Part shown: positions 1 to 10,631 of the stretch, piece by piece
Layout: each line of letters begins with the position of its first letter
Numbering within the stretch: the first letter of the stretch is position 1
Source: Roseateles sp.
Lineage (GTDB): Bacteria > Pseudomonadota > Gammaproteobacteria > Burkholderiales > Burkholderiaceae_C
Direction: 5' to 3'
Assembly (NCBI RefSeq): GCF_019237615.1
Contig: NZ_JAFAGT010000048.1
Location: 1 to 64,000 of the forward strand
Length of the DNA stretch: 64,000 nt
Notes under the pieces: model-generated
Database searches by the model: none
Seen by the model: only the letters and a program-made list of their open reading frames with translations
What the model was told of the DNA's origin: nothing
Made by a program: the position numbers and the translations under genes

Positions 1-262
1 CCTGCGACTCCGTCGTCAGCATGACGATGGGCGTGAAGCGGTAGGCGGGGCGCTGCTTGACGGCCTTGACGAAGCTGATGCCGTCCATGTTGGGCATGTT
101 GACGTCGCTGATCATCAGGTGGACCTTCTGGCCCGTGAGCTTGTTCAGCGCGTCCTGCCCGTCGCAGGCCTCGATGACGTCGTAGCCCGCACCCCGCAGG
201 GCGATGCCGACGACCTGGCGCAGCGAGGCGGAGTCATCGACGACTAGGATGGTCTTGGCCAT
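1..262 (-). CDS. CheY-like single-domain response regulator (3' end outside window)
   Basis: Phosphorylatable receiver domain of the CheY type, probably passing a phosphate signal from CheA to the flagellar motor or another output. The readable 87 codons start with MAKTILVVDDSAS, giving the acidic pair D9-D10 and the phospho-acceptor D53 in the ISDVNMPNMDG motif. A conserved Thr follows in MLTTES just before the window edge. The ATG lies 8 bases beyond the stop of the chemoreceptor gene, so the two are very likely co-transcribed. The C-terminal third, including the conserved Lys, lies outside the window, so a longer fusion cannot be excluded. Confidence 0.9.
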   Translation of the reverse strand, partial: MAKTILVVDDSASLRQVVGIALRGAGYDVIEACDGQDALNKLTGQKVHLMISDVNMPNMDGISFVKAVKQRPAYRFTPIVMLTTESQ

Positions 263-270
263 GTCGTTCC

Positions 271-1476
271 TCAGAAGAAAGTGATTTCGCTGTCGGCCGG
301 CTGTGCGGCCTGGGCCTTGCCACCGCCCGACGGCTTGCCGACGCGGCCGCGCTCCTCGGCCATCGCATAGCTGCGCTCCAGCTCCTCCAGCATCTCGGCG
401 GCGCTGACCGGCTCCAGTCGCCCGCGGCTTTCGTAGTCGTCGCTCGCGCAGGACATCTGCCCGGGCAGGCGTTCGATGCTCTGCTGCACATGGGCAAGGA
501 TCTGGTTGACGCGGTCCTGGAACTGCAGCTGCACCAGCGCCTCGGACACCTCGCCCTGGATGCCGGCGCTCTCCTGCTGGAGCTGGCGGGTGGCGTCCGC
601 CATGGCCTCGGTCAGGCCGCGCAGCTCGCCGATCACGGCGGCAATGGTCGTGCGTGACTGCTGGGCTGCGGCCTGGTCGTCGCGCCGAGATGCCTCGGAG
701 GCCTGCTGCGTCGCGGTGATGCTGTCGGTGACCCGCGACACGGTGGCCGCGATGCGCGCGCCGGTCTCGCCGGACAGCGCCGAGAGCTTGCGGACCTCCT
801 GAGCGAGCACCGCGAAGCCGCGGCCCGTCTCGCCGGCATGCGCCGCCTCGATGGCCGCGTTGATGGCCAGCAGGTTGGTCTGCGCTGCGATCTGCGCGAC
901 CTGGTTGGCCATGCCGCGCAGCTCCGTGATCAGCGTCGTGAGTTCGCCGATCTGTGCGGCCAGCGCGGCCTTGCCCTGCATGGCCTCCTCTATGGAATCG
1001 ACCAGGCGCACCAGGCGCTGCTCGCAGAGCGCGAACACGGCGGGGCGGCCAGCGTCGGCGCCGGCCGTGGGCTGCAGGCTGGATTCGGTGATGGCAAGCG
1101 TCTGGTCCAGCTTGCCGACGATGCCGCCGAAACGCGTGCTGAGCTCGGTGACGGCGGTCTCCATCTGGCCGCGCGACATGTCGATCTGGCGTGACCAGAC
1201 CGGTGCGAGCGCGGCGCTGAAGTCGCGGTGGCTGTCGACGTAACGCTGCAACTGGCGCTGGGATTGGCGCAGCGCCGCCAGCCAGCTCCACAGCAGCCAC
1301 AGGCCGCCGACCAGCAGCGCGCCGGCCAGCACCGGCCTGGCCATGGCCGGCAGGGCCGGCCCGATGGCCGTTGCTGCGGCGGCCAGCGCGGTCCCGGCCA
1401 GCATGCCAGCAATAACGCGACGTTCGGTTGGCGCCGCGCGCCGCAGGACGGTGGAAATGGGTATCGATGTCATCAT
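271..1476 (-). CDS. Methyl-accepting chemotaxis-type receptor without periplasmic sensor domain
   Basis: 401-residue chemoreceptor-like signal transducer. Two hydrophobic segments (about residues 22-44 and 47-68) are separated by only a few residues, so there is essentially no periplasmic ligand domain and the signal is presumably sensed in the membrane or cytosol. The C-terminal half has the MCP signalling hairpin with the tip sequence [16 protein letters not shown] followed by [14 protein letters not shown]. No clear HAMP domain and no C-terminal CheR-binding pentapeptide are visible; the protein ends EITFF. It sits directly upstream of the cheY-like gene. The start is the first of two adjacent ATGs; the second, three bases later, is equally possible. 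Confidence 0.88.
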   Translation of the reverse strand: MMTSIPISTVLRRAAPTERRVIAGMLAGTALAAAATAIGPALPAMARPVLAGALLVGGLWLLWSWLAALRQSQRQLQRYVDSHRDFSAALAPVWSRQIDMSRGQMETAVTELSTRFGGIVGKLDQTLAITESSLQPTAGADAGRPAVFALCEQRLVRLVDSIEEAMQGKAALAAQIGELTTLITELRGMANQVAQIAAQTNLLAINAAIEAAHAGETGRGFAVLAQEVRKLSALSGETGARIAATVSRVTDSITATQQASEASRRDDQAAAQQSRTTIAAVIGELRGLTEAMADATRQLQQESAGIQGEVSEALVQLQFQDRVNQILAHVQQSIERLPGQMSCASDDYESRGRLEPVSAAEMLEELERSYAMAEERGRVGKPSGGGKAQAAQPADSEITFF

Positions 1477-1807
1477 TTGGACATGTGGGAGGGCGGCGGT
1501 TCGTCCCGCCCCTCCGCAGAGGGCTCAGGGGCATGTGCAATCGCGACGGCGAGACCGAAACGGCCCCGCGCCCGACTCCGCCGGGCTTGCCCCGGACGGG
1601 TGCATCCGCCGCAGGCTATCCAGGGCGGCGTTAATGCCGTATAAAAATTCCGCGTCGATGCCGACGGTTGTGGATTAGTTGCGACGGCGTTCACGCTTTG
1701 CAGGCCCGTCCGGCCGTGCGTGAATGCAAACCCGGCAGTTCCACTGACGGCCGACCACCTTGCGCGGCGCGCCGGCATGGCCGCTGCCGCGACCAGTTAC
1801 AGCGCTG
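1477..1807. other. Intergenic region between chemoreceptor and response regulator
   Basis: 331 bases with no gene I can support. It must carry the promoter of the downstream minus-strand chemoreceptor. An AT-rich island at about 1628-1650 (minus strand TTTTTATAC) is the only likely -10-like patch, beside the near-palindrome GGCGTTAATGCC at about 1624-1636. I could not find a convincing sigma-28 (flagellar) promoter or a terminator. Confidence 0.4.
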
Positions 1808-2506
1808 TCAGGCGTCGATGACCAGCCGGTAGCCCAGGCCGGGCTCGGTGAGCAGATAGCGCGGCTGGGTCGCGTCTGCCTCCAGCCGCTGGCGCAGCTG
1901 ACGCATGTAGATGCGCAAGTAGTGGCCCTGCTCGACCTGGTGCGGTCCCCAGACCTCGCGCAGCAGGGCCTGCGAGGTCACGACGCGGTTGGCGGATTTG
2001 GCGAGCACGGCCAGCAGCCGCCACTGCGTCGCCGTGAGCCGCACCGGCACATCGGCGCGCATCACCGTCATCGCGTCCAGGTCCACCAGCACGTCTCCGA
2101 TGCGCAACTGCTGCAGGCCCGCATCGTTGCGCGTCGTGCGACGCAGCGCCGCCCTCAGGCGGGCGTGCAGCTCGGGGATGCTGAAGGGCTTCACGAGGTA
2201 GTCGTCGGCGCCGGCGTCCAGTGCGGCGACCTTGTCGGTCTCGTTGGAGCGGGCCGACAGCACGAGGATGGGTCGCTGCGACGAGGCGCGCAGGCGGCGT
2301 ATGAGCACCTGGCCATCGAGGTCGGGGAGCCCGAGGTCGACCAGGAAAAGGTCGATGCGCCGGGTGGCGGCGATGGCGATGCCCTCGGTGGCGCTGCCCG
2401 CCTCCTGGACGAGAAAGCCTTCAGCCGCGAGCGTCGCGACCAGGAGCTGACGGATCGGCCCTTCGTCCTCGACGACCAGCACCGTATGGCGATAGCCAGG
2501 TGTCAT
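1808..2506 (-). CDS. OmpR/KdpE-family response regulator (copy 1)
   Basis: 232-residue two-domain DNA-binding response regulator. The receiver has E13-D14, phospho-acceptor D57 in VDLGLPDLDG, and Lys in YLVKPF. The C-terminal winged helix includes TATQWRLLAVLAKSANRVVT and the KdpE-like stretch LREVWGPHQVEQGHYLRIYMRQLR. It is a close paralogue of the next regulator upstream and has exactly the same length. The ATG at 2506 was chosen because it puts the receiver directly at the N-terminus; an upstream in-frame ATG at 2641 would add 45 low-complexity residues. No kdpFABC genes are in the window, so its targets are unknown. Confidence 0.88.
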   Translation of the reverse strand: MTPGYRHTVLVVEDEGPIRQLLVATLAAEGFLVQEAGSATEGIAIAATRRIDLFLVDLGLPDLDGQVLIRRLRASSQRPILVLSARSNETDKVAALDAGADDYLVKPFSIPELHARLRAALRRTTRNDAGLQQLRIGDVLVDLDAMTVMRADVPVRLTATQWRLLAVLAKSANRVVTSQALLREVWGPHQVEQGHYLRIYMRQLRQRLEADATQPRYLLTEPGLGYRLVIDA

Positions 2507-2632
2507 CAGCGCACCTTGGCCGCCGGACGGGCGCGGAGAGGCCGGCGGTGCGCACATGCGGGCCAGCGGAGGGCTGGAGGGGGGTGGGGCAGGTCTCCCG
2601 CCATGACGTCCGTGGTCTAAGAAGCTGTGAAA

Positions 2633-2800
2633 TTTGCGCAACAGGCGCTGGATCCGCCGCGGCGCCCCGGGCCTGGCCGAAATGCGGGAGCGCCGGGCGC
2701 GGCCGGCGGGGCGCGCCAGAGCGTCGGATCCAACGCCAGGTCGCCCACGCCCGATCTGGCGCGGACAACCATGCCCACACCATAGCGCCTGTTGCGTAAA
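2633..2800. repeat. 17-bp inverted repeat (16/17) flanking the inter-regulator region
   Basis: The arm at 2633-2649 reads TTTGCGCAACAGGCGCT. The arm at 2784-2800 is its reverse complement except for one base (TTTACGCAACAGGCGCT on the minus strand), and 13 bases in a row are perfect. The spacer is 134 bases. The arms sit in the 309-base gap (2507-2815) between the two KdpE-like genes. Likely roles are a pair of regulator-binding sites or remnants of the duplication that produced the tandem regulators. I see no transposase or target-site duplication. Nothing else recognisable lies in this gap. Confidence 0.6.
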
Positions 2801-2813
2801 GTCCGCGTAAAAA
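2784..2813 (-). promoter_or_regulatory. Candidate response-regulator operator: TTTACGC direct repeat, 11-bp phase
   Basis: On the minus strand TTTACGC occurs twice with starts 11 bp apart (plus coordinates 2805-2811 and 2794-2800), separated by GGAC. One-turn spaced direct repeats are the usual binding sites of OmpR/KdpE-family regulators, and E. coli KdpE recognises a related T-rich TTTAyA tandem site. The site lies just downstream of regulator copy 2 and about 280 bases upstream of copy 1, so it could control copy 1. No matching -35/-10 pair could be assigned. Confidence 0.4.
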
Positions 2814-2815
2814 CT

Positions 2816-3514
2816 CTAGTCGTCTACAACTAGACGGTATCCAACGCCAGTTTCTGTCAACAGCCGAGTCGGCGGATTGGCGTCCGGCTCCAGGCGGCGG
2901 CGCAACTGGTGGATGTAGACGCGCAGATAGTGGGCGTGCTCCGACTGCCCTGGCCCCCAGACCTCCTGCAGCAGCTGGCGCGTCGTCACGACGCGGTTGG
3001 CATGCTTGGCCAGCAAGGCGAGAAGGCGCCACTGCGTGCCGGTCAGGCGAATGGCCTCGCCGTCGCGGGTTACCGTCTTGGCACTGAGATCGATGACGAC
3101 CGCGCCCAGGCGCAGCGATGTCCGGCCGGCCTGGCTGGTCTGGGCGGCATGCCGCAGCGCCACGCGCAGCCGGGCATGCAGCTCGGCTACACCGAACGGC
3201 TTGATGAGGTAGTCGTCGGCGCCGCTGTCGAGGGCCTCGACCTTCTCACTCTCCTGCGTGCGGCCGGAGAGCACGATGACGGGGCGCTGTGTCCAGCGCC
3301 GCAGTCCCCGTATCAGCTCCAATCCGTCGCGGTCCGGCAGGCCCAGGTCGATCAGGAAGACGTCGATGCGGCGGTTGCCCGCCAGCGTCTCGCCCTTGGC
3401 GGCGCAGTCGGCCTCGTGGACCTGGTAGCCCCCCGCGGTCAGCGCGCCGACCAGCATGGAGCGGATGGCCGGGTCGTCCTCGACGACCAGCACGGTGCAG
3501 GCATCGCGGCTCAC
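2816..3514 (-). CDS. OmpR/KdpE-family response regulator (copy 2), GTG start coupled to kinase
   Basis: 232-residue response regulator with phospho-acceptor D56 in IDLGLPDRDG, Lys in YLIKPF, and a winged-helix effector domain (GTQWRLLALLAKHANRVVT, QEVWGPGQSEHAHYLRVYIHQLR). The start is a GTG at 3514 whose last two bases form part of the TGA stop of the histidine kinase (GTGA overlap), so the pair is translationally coupled and almost certainly forms a cognate two-component system. The family resemblance is to KdpE, but neither kdpFABC nor a K+ transporter is present here. Confidence 0.88.
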   Translation of the reverse strand: MSRDACTVLVVEDDPAIRSMLVGALTAGGYQVHEADCAAKGETLAGNRRIDVFLIDLGLPDRDGLELIRGLRRWTQRPVIVLSGRTQESEKVEALDSGADDYLIKPFGVAELHARLRVALRHAAQTSQAGRTSLRLGAVVIDLSAKTVTRDGEAIRLTGTQWRLLALLAKHANRVVTTRQLLQEVWGPGQSEHAHYLRVYIHQLRRRLEPDANPPTRLLTETGVGYRLVVDD

Positions 3515-5424
3515 GGTGCCTCGTCGTCGTCGGTGATGGGCGCGCAGTCCGGCTGCGGCAGCCACAGCATCACCTGGGCACCCGACTGGTTGCTCAGCTC
3601 CAGCCGGCCGCCATGCAGCTTGGCCACGGCGGCGCAGATGGCCAGGCCCAGCCCGGTGCCACCGCTGGACTGCTGCGAGCCGCGCGTGAACTTCTTCATC
3701 ATGTCCTGCTCCCGGCCGGGCGGGAAGCCCGGGCCGTCGTCCTGCACCACCAGCCGCGCCGCGGCCGTCTCGGCCGTGAAGCCGAGGCGGATCCGGGAGC
3801 CCGCCGGCGCGTGGCGGCCGGCATTCTCGAGCACGTTGCCCAGCAACTGCTCGATCAGCCGCGGGTCGCACCAGAGCAGCGCGTCCGGGTCGCAGGCCAT
3901 GCTGACGCGATGCTCCGCGAGCGTCGCGCCCTGGGCAGTCAGCGCCGCGGAGAAGAGCTCGTCCACAGGGCACCACTCGAGGCTCAGCGGCACGGCGCCG
4001 CCCTCGATCCGCGTCAGGTCGAGCAGATTGTTCATCAGCGTGTGGACGCGGCGCGCCTCGCCGAGCACGCCGCGCAGCAGGCGCTCGCGCAGGGCCGGCG
4101 AGATCACGTCGCGCTGCTCCAGCAGGCTGCTGACCGAGCCGACGATGGTCGTCATGGGGCTGCGGAAGTCGTGCGAGATCGCGGCCAGCAGCGTGTTGCG
4201 CACACGCTCGGTCTCGGCCTCCAGCGCGGAGCTGGTGTTCATGGCCTCCAGCTGCAGGCGCTGCAGCACGACGGCCGCCTTGTCGGCGAAGGCGCGCAGC
4301 AGATTGGCGTCGCCCGAGTCATCCCGCAGAGGCGCCTTGAGCCGGATGGCCAGCACGCCCAGCCGTTCGTGGGTGCCCTGCATAGGCAGGTGCAGCACGA
4401 TCGGGCTGTCACCGGTGGCGACGTGATCTCCCGTCGCGAACACCCGGGCGGCGGTGCCGGGATCGGCGAACTGCAGGCCGGCCACATCGACCGGCCGCAG
4501 CCGGCCCTCGGCATCGGGCAGCAGCAACTCGCCCCAGCCGTCCAGGCTGCTGTCGATGGCGCTCCGCAGCGCCAGCTGCACGTCCTGCGGCGTGGACGCA
4601 CGCACCAGGTCGTAGGACAGGTCGTTGCGCGCCTGGGCGCGCTGGGCGCGCGCCGCCAGTTCGTCGCTCTTGGCGCTGACGTTGGACACCAGCCAGCTGA
4701 TCAGGCAGCCCACGCCCAGCATCACGCCGAAGGTGAAGTAATACTGGGGCCGGAGCTTGACGATGGTCCAGTAGGGCGGCAGCAGGACCAGGTCGTACAG
4801 CAGCACGCTGCCCAGCACGAAGGCGATGGCGCGGCCCATGCCGGCGCGCAGGCCCACCAACGTCGTGCCGGCCATGTAGATCATGACGGTGTTGGCCGGT
4901 TCGAAGTGCTCCCGCATCAACTCGCCGGCCAGCGTGCAGGCCAGCAGCGTCAGCAGTGTCAGCCACCAGGCTTTCAGGGAGGCGCCGCCCATGTAGGTAC
5001 CCAGCCCGCGCGGGTGACGGCGCTCGGCGGTCGCGCGCACGACGTGGAGGCGGACATGGGACAGTTCGTCCGCGCAGAGCGTGGCCAGGCGGGATGACAG
5101 CGAGGCGGCGCCGAGAAAGCCGTCGTGCTGTCGCTGCAGCATCAGCACGGCCCGCTGGCCGCGGCCCAGCCAGGGCCTCAGCGTGTCGAGGACCGCCGCG
5201 GCCGTCATCCGCTCCAGCGTGACCTGCTGCGCCTCGATGCCAGCCGCGCGCGCCTGCGCCAGGGCCTGCGCCGTCGCGGCATCGTCGTCGCTGCCCGCGC
5301 GGGTGAGCACCAGCAGCGTGCAGGAGGCGTCCAGGGCCCTGGCCTTGTCCAGGGCCCGTTCGGCCAGGACTCGGGGGTCCTGGCCGGGCAGCGCGCAGGC
5401 GATGATTTGACGAGATGCGGGCAT
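3511..5424 (-). CDS. KdpD-like membrane sensor histidine kinase lacking the N-terminal KdpD domain
   Basis: 637-residue sensor kinase. Domains in order: a short universal-stress-protein-like segment (about 1-120), a DUF4118-type four-helix membrane block (about 150-260; LTLLTLLACTLAGE, VMIYMAGTTLVGLRAG), a GAF-like region (about 290-400), HisKA with the phospho-acceptor His near residue 417 in AAISHDFRSPMTT, and HATPase_c with N-, G1- and G2-type boxes (NVLENAGRHA, DDGPGFPPG, GTGLGLAI). Typical KdpD is near 895 residues and begins with a Walker-containing KdpD domain, absent here. The ATG at 5424 restores a sensible N-terminus (MPASRQIIACALPG). The stop overlaps the start of regulator copy 2. 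Confidence 0.87.
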   Translation of the reverse strand: MPASRQIIACALPGQDPRVLAERALDKARALDASCTLLVLTRAGSDDDAATAQALAQARAAGIEAQQVTLERMTAAAVLDTLRPWLGRGQRAVLMLQRQHDGFLGAASLSSRLATLCADELSHVRLHVVRATAERRHPRGLGTYMGGASLKAWWLTLLTLLACTLAGELMREHFEPANTVMIYMAGTTLVGLRAGMGRAIAFVLGSVLLYDLVLLPPYWTIVKLRPQYYFTFGVMLGVGCLISWLVSNVSAKSDELAARAQRAQARNDLSYDLVRASTPQDVQLALRSAIDSSLDGWGELLLPDAEGRLRPVDVAGLQFADPGTAARVFATGDHVATGDSPIVLHLPMQGTHERLGVLAIRLKAPLRDDSGDANLLRAFADKAAVVLQRLQLEAMNTSSALEAETERVRNTLLAAISHDFRSPMTTIVGSVSSLLEQRDVISPALRERLLRGVLGEARRVHTLMNNLLDLTRIEGGAVPLSLEWCPVDELFSAALTAQGATLAEHRVSMACDPDALLWCDPRLIEQLLGNVLENAGRHAPAGSRIRLGFTAETAAARLVVQDDGPGFPPGREQDMMKKFTRGSQQSSGGTGLGLAICAAVAKLHGGRLELSNQSGAQVMLWLPQPDCAPITDDDEAP

Positions 5425-5573
5425 CGGGAGGGAAGATCGTTGACGCAGCCCCCGACGTTCCGGTTCGTCCCGAGCGCATTGGCGAATTGCGAGGGCGGAC
5501 TCTAGCGGCAGAAGCTGCAGGATGACGCCTGCCGACCCTGCGCCGGATGTGGAAAACCGCCGCTGCCGGCGTG

Positions 5574-7238
5574 CTAGCGGCAGCCGGCCAGCAGATCCCA
5601 CTCGGGCTTGTAGACGTCGGCGCGCGCGCCGACCCAGCCCATGACGGTGTGGAAGAGGTTGTCGTGCGATGCCGGTTTGTCGCGCAGCGTGGCCAGGCAG
5701 CCGGGCTGGAGCGACGTCGCCAGCGCGCCATCCTCGGGCAGCCACAGGATCATGGGCACATGGGTCTGCTCGGCCGGCGCGATGGCATAGGGCATGCCAT
5801 GCAGGTAGAGGCCGTTCTCGCCGAGGGACTCGCCGTGGTCCGATACGTAGAGCATGCCGGCGTCGAAGCGGGCCTGCTTCGTCTGCAGCCAGGCGATGGC
5901 GCGGGACAGGAGCCGGTCGGTCGTCACCAGGGTGTTGTCGTAGCCGTTGACGACCTGCTCTCGCGGGCACTGCTGCAGCTCGTTGCTGCGGCATTCGGGC
6001 TGGAAGGGCTTGAGGTCGGGCGGCGAACGCTTGAAGTAGGCCGGGCCGTGGCTGCCCATCTGGTGCATGACCAGCACCAGGCCGCGCCGCAGGCGCTCCG
6101 GGTCCAGCGCCGCGATGCGCCGGTCCAGCGCGTGCAGCAGGGCTTCGTCGAAGCATTCCTCGCCGTTGCACATGCCTGCCGGCAGCGGCGTGGCGCCCGC
6201 GGGCAGCTGGGTCGTGAAGTCGTTGGGCACGCGGTCGCACAAGGCCTTGCAGCCGCTCTGGTTGTCCAGCCACAGCACGGCGAGGCCGGCGCGTTGCAGC
6301 ACGTCCAGCAGGTTCTCCTGCGGCTTGTCGGCGTCGAAGGCGGAGTGGCCCTGAGGCGCGAACATGCAGGGCAGCGACGCGGCCGTCGCCGTGCCGCAGG
6401 AGGTGACGTCACCCAGGCTGAAGAGCTGGGTCGCGGGCAGCCTGGACAGCTCGGGGTTGGTGGGCCGTGCGTAGCCGTTGAGGCTGAAGTTCATGGCCCG
6501 CGCCGTCTCGCCGACAACGAGCAGCAGCAGCGGCGGCTTGGCACCTTCGGCGCGCGGCAGCAGGCGGGCGTCCGCACCGATGACGGCCGGCGGGCCCTTG
6601 GGGCCGGCGAGGTTGCGCGCGGCGACGGCGCCGACCGAATAGACGGCGTTCAGCGGCGTCACCATGTAGCGGATGCTCTTGTGGTTGCGCATCGTCGACG
6701 ACAACGTCGCGAACACGCTCAGCGCCAGCAGCACCATCGCGGCCAGGCCAAGGCCGAAGGCTGCGAGGTTGCCGCCCAGGCGATGCCTGAACGCCTGGTG
6801 CGGCGCGCGCGGCCGGCGCAGCAGCCACCAGGCGGGCAGGGCGCCCAGCACCAGCAGGTTCGCCAGAAGCCGCCAGCTGAGCAGGTCGCGGGTCTCGCGC
6901 GCGTCGGTCTGCACCATGTTCACGACCATGCTCGGGTCGAACACGATGCCGTAGGTGCCGATGAAATAGGCGAGCGCGGCGCCGGCCAGCAGCAGCAAGA
7001 CCAGAACGCCCTTGATGAGCCGCGGCCAGGCCAGCAGGCTCAGCACCGCGCCGGTGGCGGCCGTGACCATGCCGGCGAAGGCGAGCAGGAAGCCGGTGCC
7101 CAGGGACAGGGACCGCAACTGCTCCCACAGCGGCCAGTTGGCCAGCAGGCTCATCCACAGGGCGGCCAGCCAGGCCTGGGTCAGGGGACGCGAGATGTCG
7201 GGCTGGAACCAGGCCAGCAGGCGCTTGAGCAGGAGCAT
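5574..7238 (-). CDS. eptA: Lipid A phosphoethanolamine transferase (EptA/MCR type)
   Basis: Inner-membrane enzyme that transfers phosphoethanolamine from phosphatidylethanolamine to lipid A. The N-terminal half has about five membrane helices. The periplasmic sulfatase-like domain has the nucleophile Thr near residue 285 in TSCGTATAASLPCMF, the metal-site motif SDHGESLGENG, and HGMPYAIAPAEQTHVP. Cysteine-rich segments (CKALCDRV, CNGEECF) match the disulfides of the family. The 554-residue form starting at 7238 fits EptA length; an ATG at 7268 is an alternative, while one at 7313 lies within the dnaJ terminator. A two-component system follows 149 bases downstream, suggesting regulated surface modification. 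Confidence 0.87.
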   Translation of the reverse strand: MLLLKRLLAWFQPDISRPLTQAWLAALWMSLLANWPLWEQLRSLSLGTGFLLAFAGMVTAATGAVLSLLAWPRLIKGVLVLLLLAGAALAYFIGTYGIVFDPSMVVNMVQTDARETRDLLSWRLLANLLVLGALPAWWLLRRPRAPHQAFRHRLGGNLAAFGLGLAAMVLLALSVFATLSSTMRNHKSIRYMVTPLNAVYSVGAVAARNLAGPKGPPAVIGADARLLPRAEGAKPPLLLLVVGETARAMNFSLNGYARPTNPELSRLPATQLFSLGDVTSCGTATAASLPCMFAPQGHSAFDADKPQENLLDVLQRAGLAVLWLDNQSGCKALCDRVPNDFTTQLPAGATPLPAGMCNGEECFDEALLHALDRRIAALDPERLRRGLVLVMHQMGSHGPAYFKRSPPDLKPFQPECRSNELQQCPREQVVNGYDNTLVTTDRLLSRAIAWLQTKQARFDAGMLYVSDHGESLGENGLYLHGMPYAIAPAEQTHVPMILWLPEDGALATSLQPGCLATLRDKPASHDNLFHTVMGWVGARADVYKPEWDLLAGCR

Positions 7239-7314
7239 TCGGGCGGTCAGGGGAGGCCGGGGGCGCATTCTCGCGCGCCCGGGGTACAGGGCTGTGACTT
7301 CCGCGGCGAGCATG

Positions 7315-7351
7315 AAAAAGGCCGCGCGCCCCTGACGGGTTGCCGCGGCCT
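7315..7351 (-). terminator. Rho-independent terminator of the grpE-dnaK-dnaJ unit
   Basis: On the minus strand an 8-bp perfect stem AGGCCGCG / CGCGGCCT (plus 7344-7351 and 7320-7327) is followed by five T residues (plus AAAAA at 7315-7319). It begins 18 bases beyond the dnaJ stop. Confidence 0.75.
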
Positions 7352-7368
7352 GATGGCGAGAGGTGGGC

Positions 7369-8520
7369 TTACTTGAACAAGTCCTTCACCCGGTCCGTCC
7401 AGCTCTTGGCATTGGGCGAGTGGCGCTCACCGCCCTTCTTCAGCGACTCGTCCAGCTCCTTGAGCAGCTTCTTCTGGTGCTCGGTCAGCTTGACCGGCGT
7501 CTCCACGGCGATGTGACAGTAGAGGTCGCCGGGGTAGCTGGAGCGCACGCCCTTGATGCCCTTGCCGCGCAGGCGGAAGGTCTTGCCGTGCTGAGTGCCC
7601 TCGGGCAGCTCGATCTCGGCCTTGCCACCCAGCGTCGGCACCTCGATGTTGCCGCCCAGTGCCGCGGTGACCATGGACACCGGCATCGTGCAATGCAGGT
7701 CGTCGCCGTCGCGCTCGAAGATGTCGTGCTGCTTGATGCGGATCTCGATGTAGAGGTCTCCGCTCGGGCCGCCGTTCACGCCGGGCTCGCCATTGCCCGC
7801 CGAGCGGATGCGCATGCCCTCGTTGATGCCGGCCGGGATCTTGACCTCCAGCGTCTTTTGCTTCTTGACCTTGCCCTGGCCGTTGCAGGTCGTGCAGGGC
7901 TCGGGAATGATCTTGCCGGTGCCGTGGCAATGCGGGCAGGTCTGCTGGATGCTGAAGAAGCCCTGGCGCATGTGCACCGTGCCGGAGCCGCCACAGGAGC
8001 CGCAGGTCTTGGCGCTGGTGCCCGGCTTGGCGCCGGAGCCACCGCAGGTCTCGCAGCCTTCCCAGCTGGGGATGCGGATCTGCGTTTCCTTGCCGCGCGC
8101 GGCCTCCTCCAGCGTGATCTCCATCGCGTAGCTGAGGTCGCTGCCGCGGTAGACCTGCTGGCCGCCGCCGCGGCGGCCACCGCCCTGGCCACCACCGAAG
8201 ATGTCGCCGAAGATGTCGCCGAAGGCCTCGGCAAAGCCGCCGAAGCCCTCTGCGCCCGGGCCGCCTCGGCCCGCACCCATGTTGGGGTCAACGCCGGCAT
8301 GGCCGTACTGGTCGTAGGCCGCGCGCTTTTGCGCGTCGGACAGCATCTCGTAGGCCTCCTTGGCCTCCTTGAACTGCTCCTCGGCCTTCTTCGCCCCGTC
8401 GCCCTGGTTGCGGTCGGGGTGGAACTTCATGGCCAGCTTGCGGTAGGCCTTCTTGATGTCGTCCTCGGACGCGTTCTTGGCGACGCCGAGGACTTCGTAG
8501 TAATCGCGCTTGGAAGCCAT
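7369..8520 (-). CDS. dnaJ: Chaperone DnaJ (Hsp40)
   Basis: 383-residue type I J-protein that delivers unfolded clients to DnaK and stimulates its ATPase. An N-terminal J domain carries the HPD triad ([10 protein letters not shown]). A Gly/Phe-rich linker follows. Four zinc-binding repeats come next ([32 protein letters not shown]), then the C-terminal client-binding domain. The start at 8520 ([12 protein letters not shown]) is preceded by a purine-rich AGAGAAG ribosome site and matches the family N-terminus. It is the last gene of the heat-shock operon and is followed by a terminator. Confidence 0.97.
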   Translation of the reverse strand: MASKRDYYEVLGVAKNASEDDIKKAYRKLAMKFHPDRNQGDGAKKAEEQFKEAKEAYEMLSDAQKRAAYDQYGHAGVDPNMGAGRGGPGAEGFGGFAEAFGDIFGDIFGGGQGGGRRGGGQQVYRGSDLSYAMEITLEEAARGKETQIRIPSWEGCETCGGSGAKPGTSAKTCGSCGGSGTVHMRQGFFSIQQTCPHCHGTGKIIPEPCTTCNGQGKVKKQKTLEVKIPAGINEGMRIRSAGNGEPGVNGGPSGDLYIEIRIKQHDIFERDGDDLHCTMPVSMVTAALGGNIEVPTLGGKAEIELPEGTQHGKTFRLRGKGIKGVRSSYPGDLYCHIAVETPVKLTEHQKKLLKELDESLKKGGERHSPNAKSWTDRVKDLFK

Positions 8521-8545
8521 GCTTGCCGCTTCTCTTTTCAAGGGG

Positions 8546-8579
8546 AAAAGCCCGAGGGCGCTAGCGAGCGCTCCCGGGC
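8546..8579 (-). terminator. Hairpin with T-run between dnaK and dnaJ
   Basis: Minus-strand arms GCCCGGGAGCGCT and AGCGCCCTCGGGC (plus 8567-8579 and 8550-8562) form a 13-position stem with one G-T pair and one mismatch, followed by TTTTCCCC. It sits in the 77-base dnaK-dnaJ gap and could attenuate transcription or act as an mRNA processing/stability element, lowering DnaJ relative to DnaK. Confidence 0.5.
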
Positions 8580-8597
8580 CGTGAAGTCATAGGAGGG

Positions 8598-10553
<1,956 letters not shown>

Positions 10554-10585
10554 GGGGTGCTCCTGAGGATTTGGTGATGTGTTCG

Positions 10586-10613
10586 AGTTGTGGATAACTT
10601 GCGCCGTTTCAAG
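10586..10613 (-). promoter_or_regulatory. Possible sigma-32 promoter upstream of dnaK
   Basis: Minus strand CTTGAAA (plus 10607-10613), 13-base spacer, CCACAACT (plus 10586-10593). The -35 is a perfect heat-shock element; the -10 matches CCCCATnT only partly. It lies about 35 bases ahead of the dnaK ATG. Confidence 0.45.
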
Positions 10614-10631
10614 GGAGCGGCAGCGTCTGTA

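Noticed and set aside
2633-2800. Miniature mobile element suggested by the inverted repeat
   Set aside because: No target-site duplication flanks the arms, the interior has no transposase fragment, and the arms overlap regulator-like half-sites.
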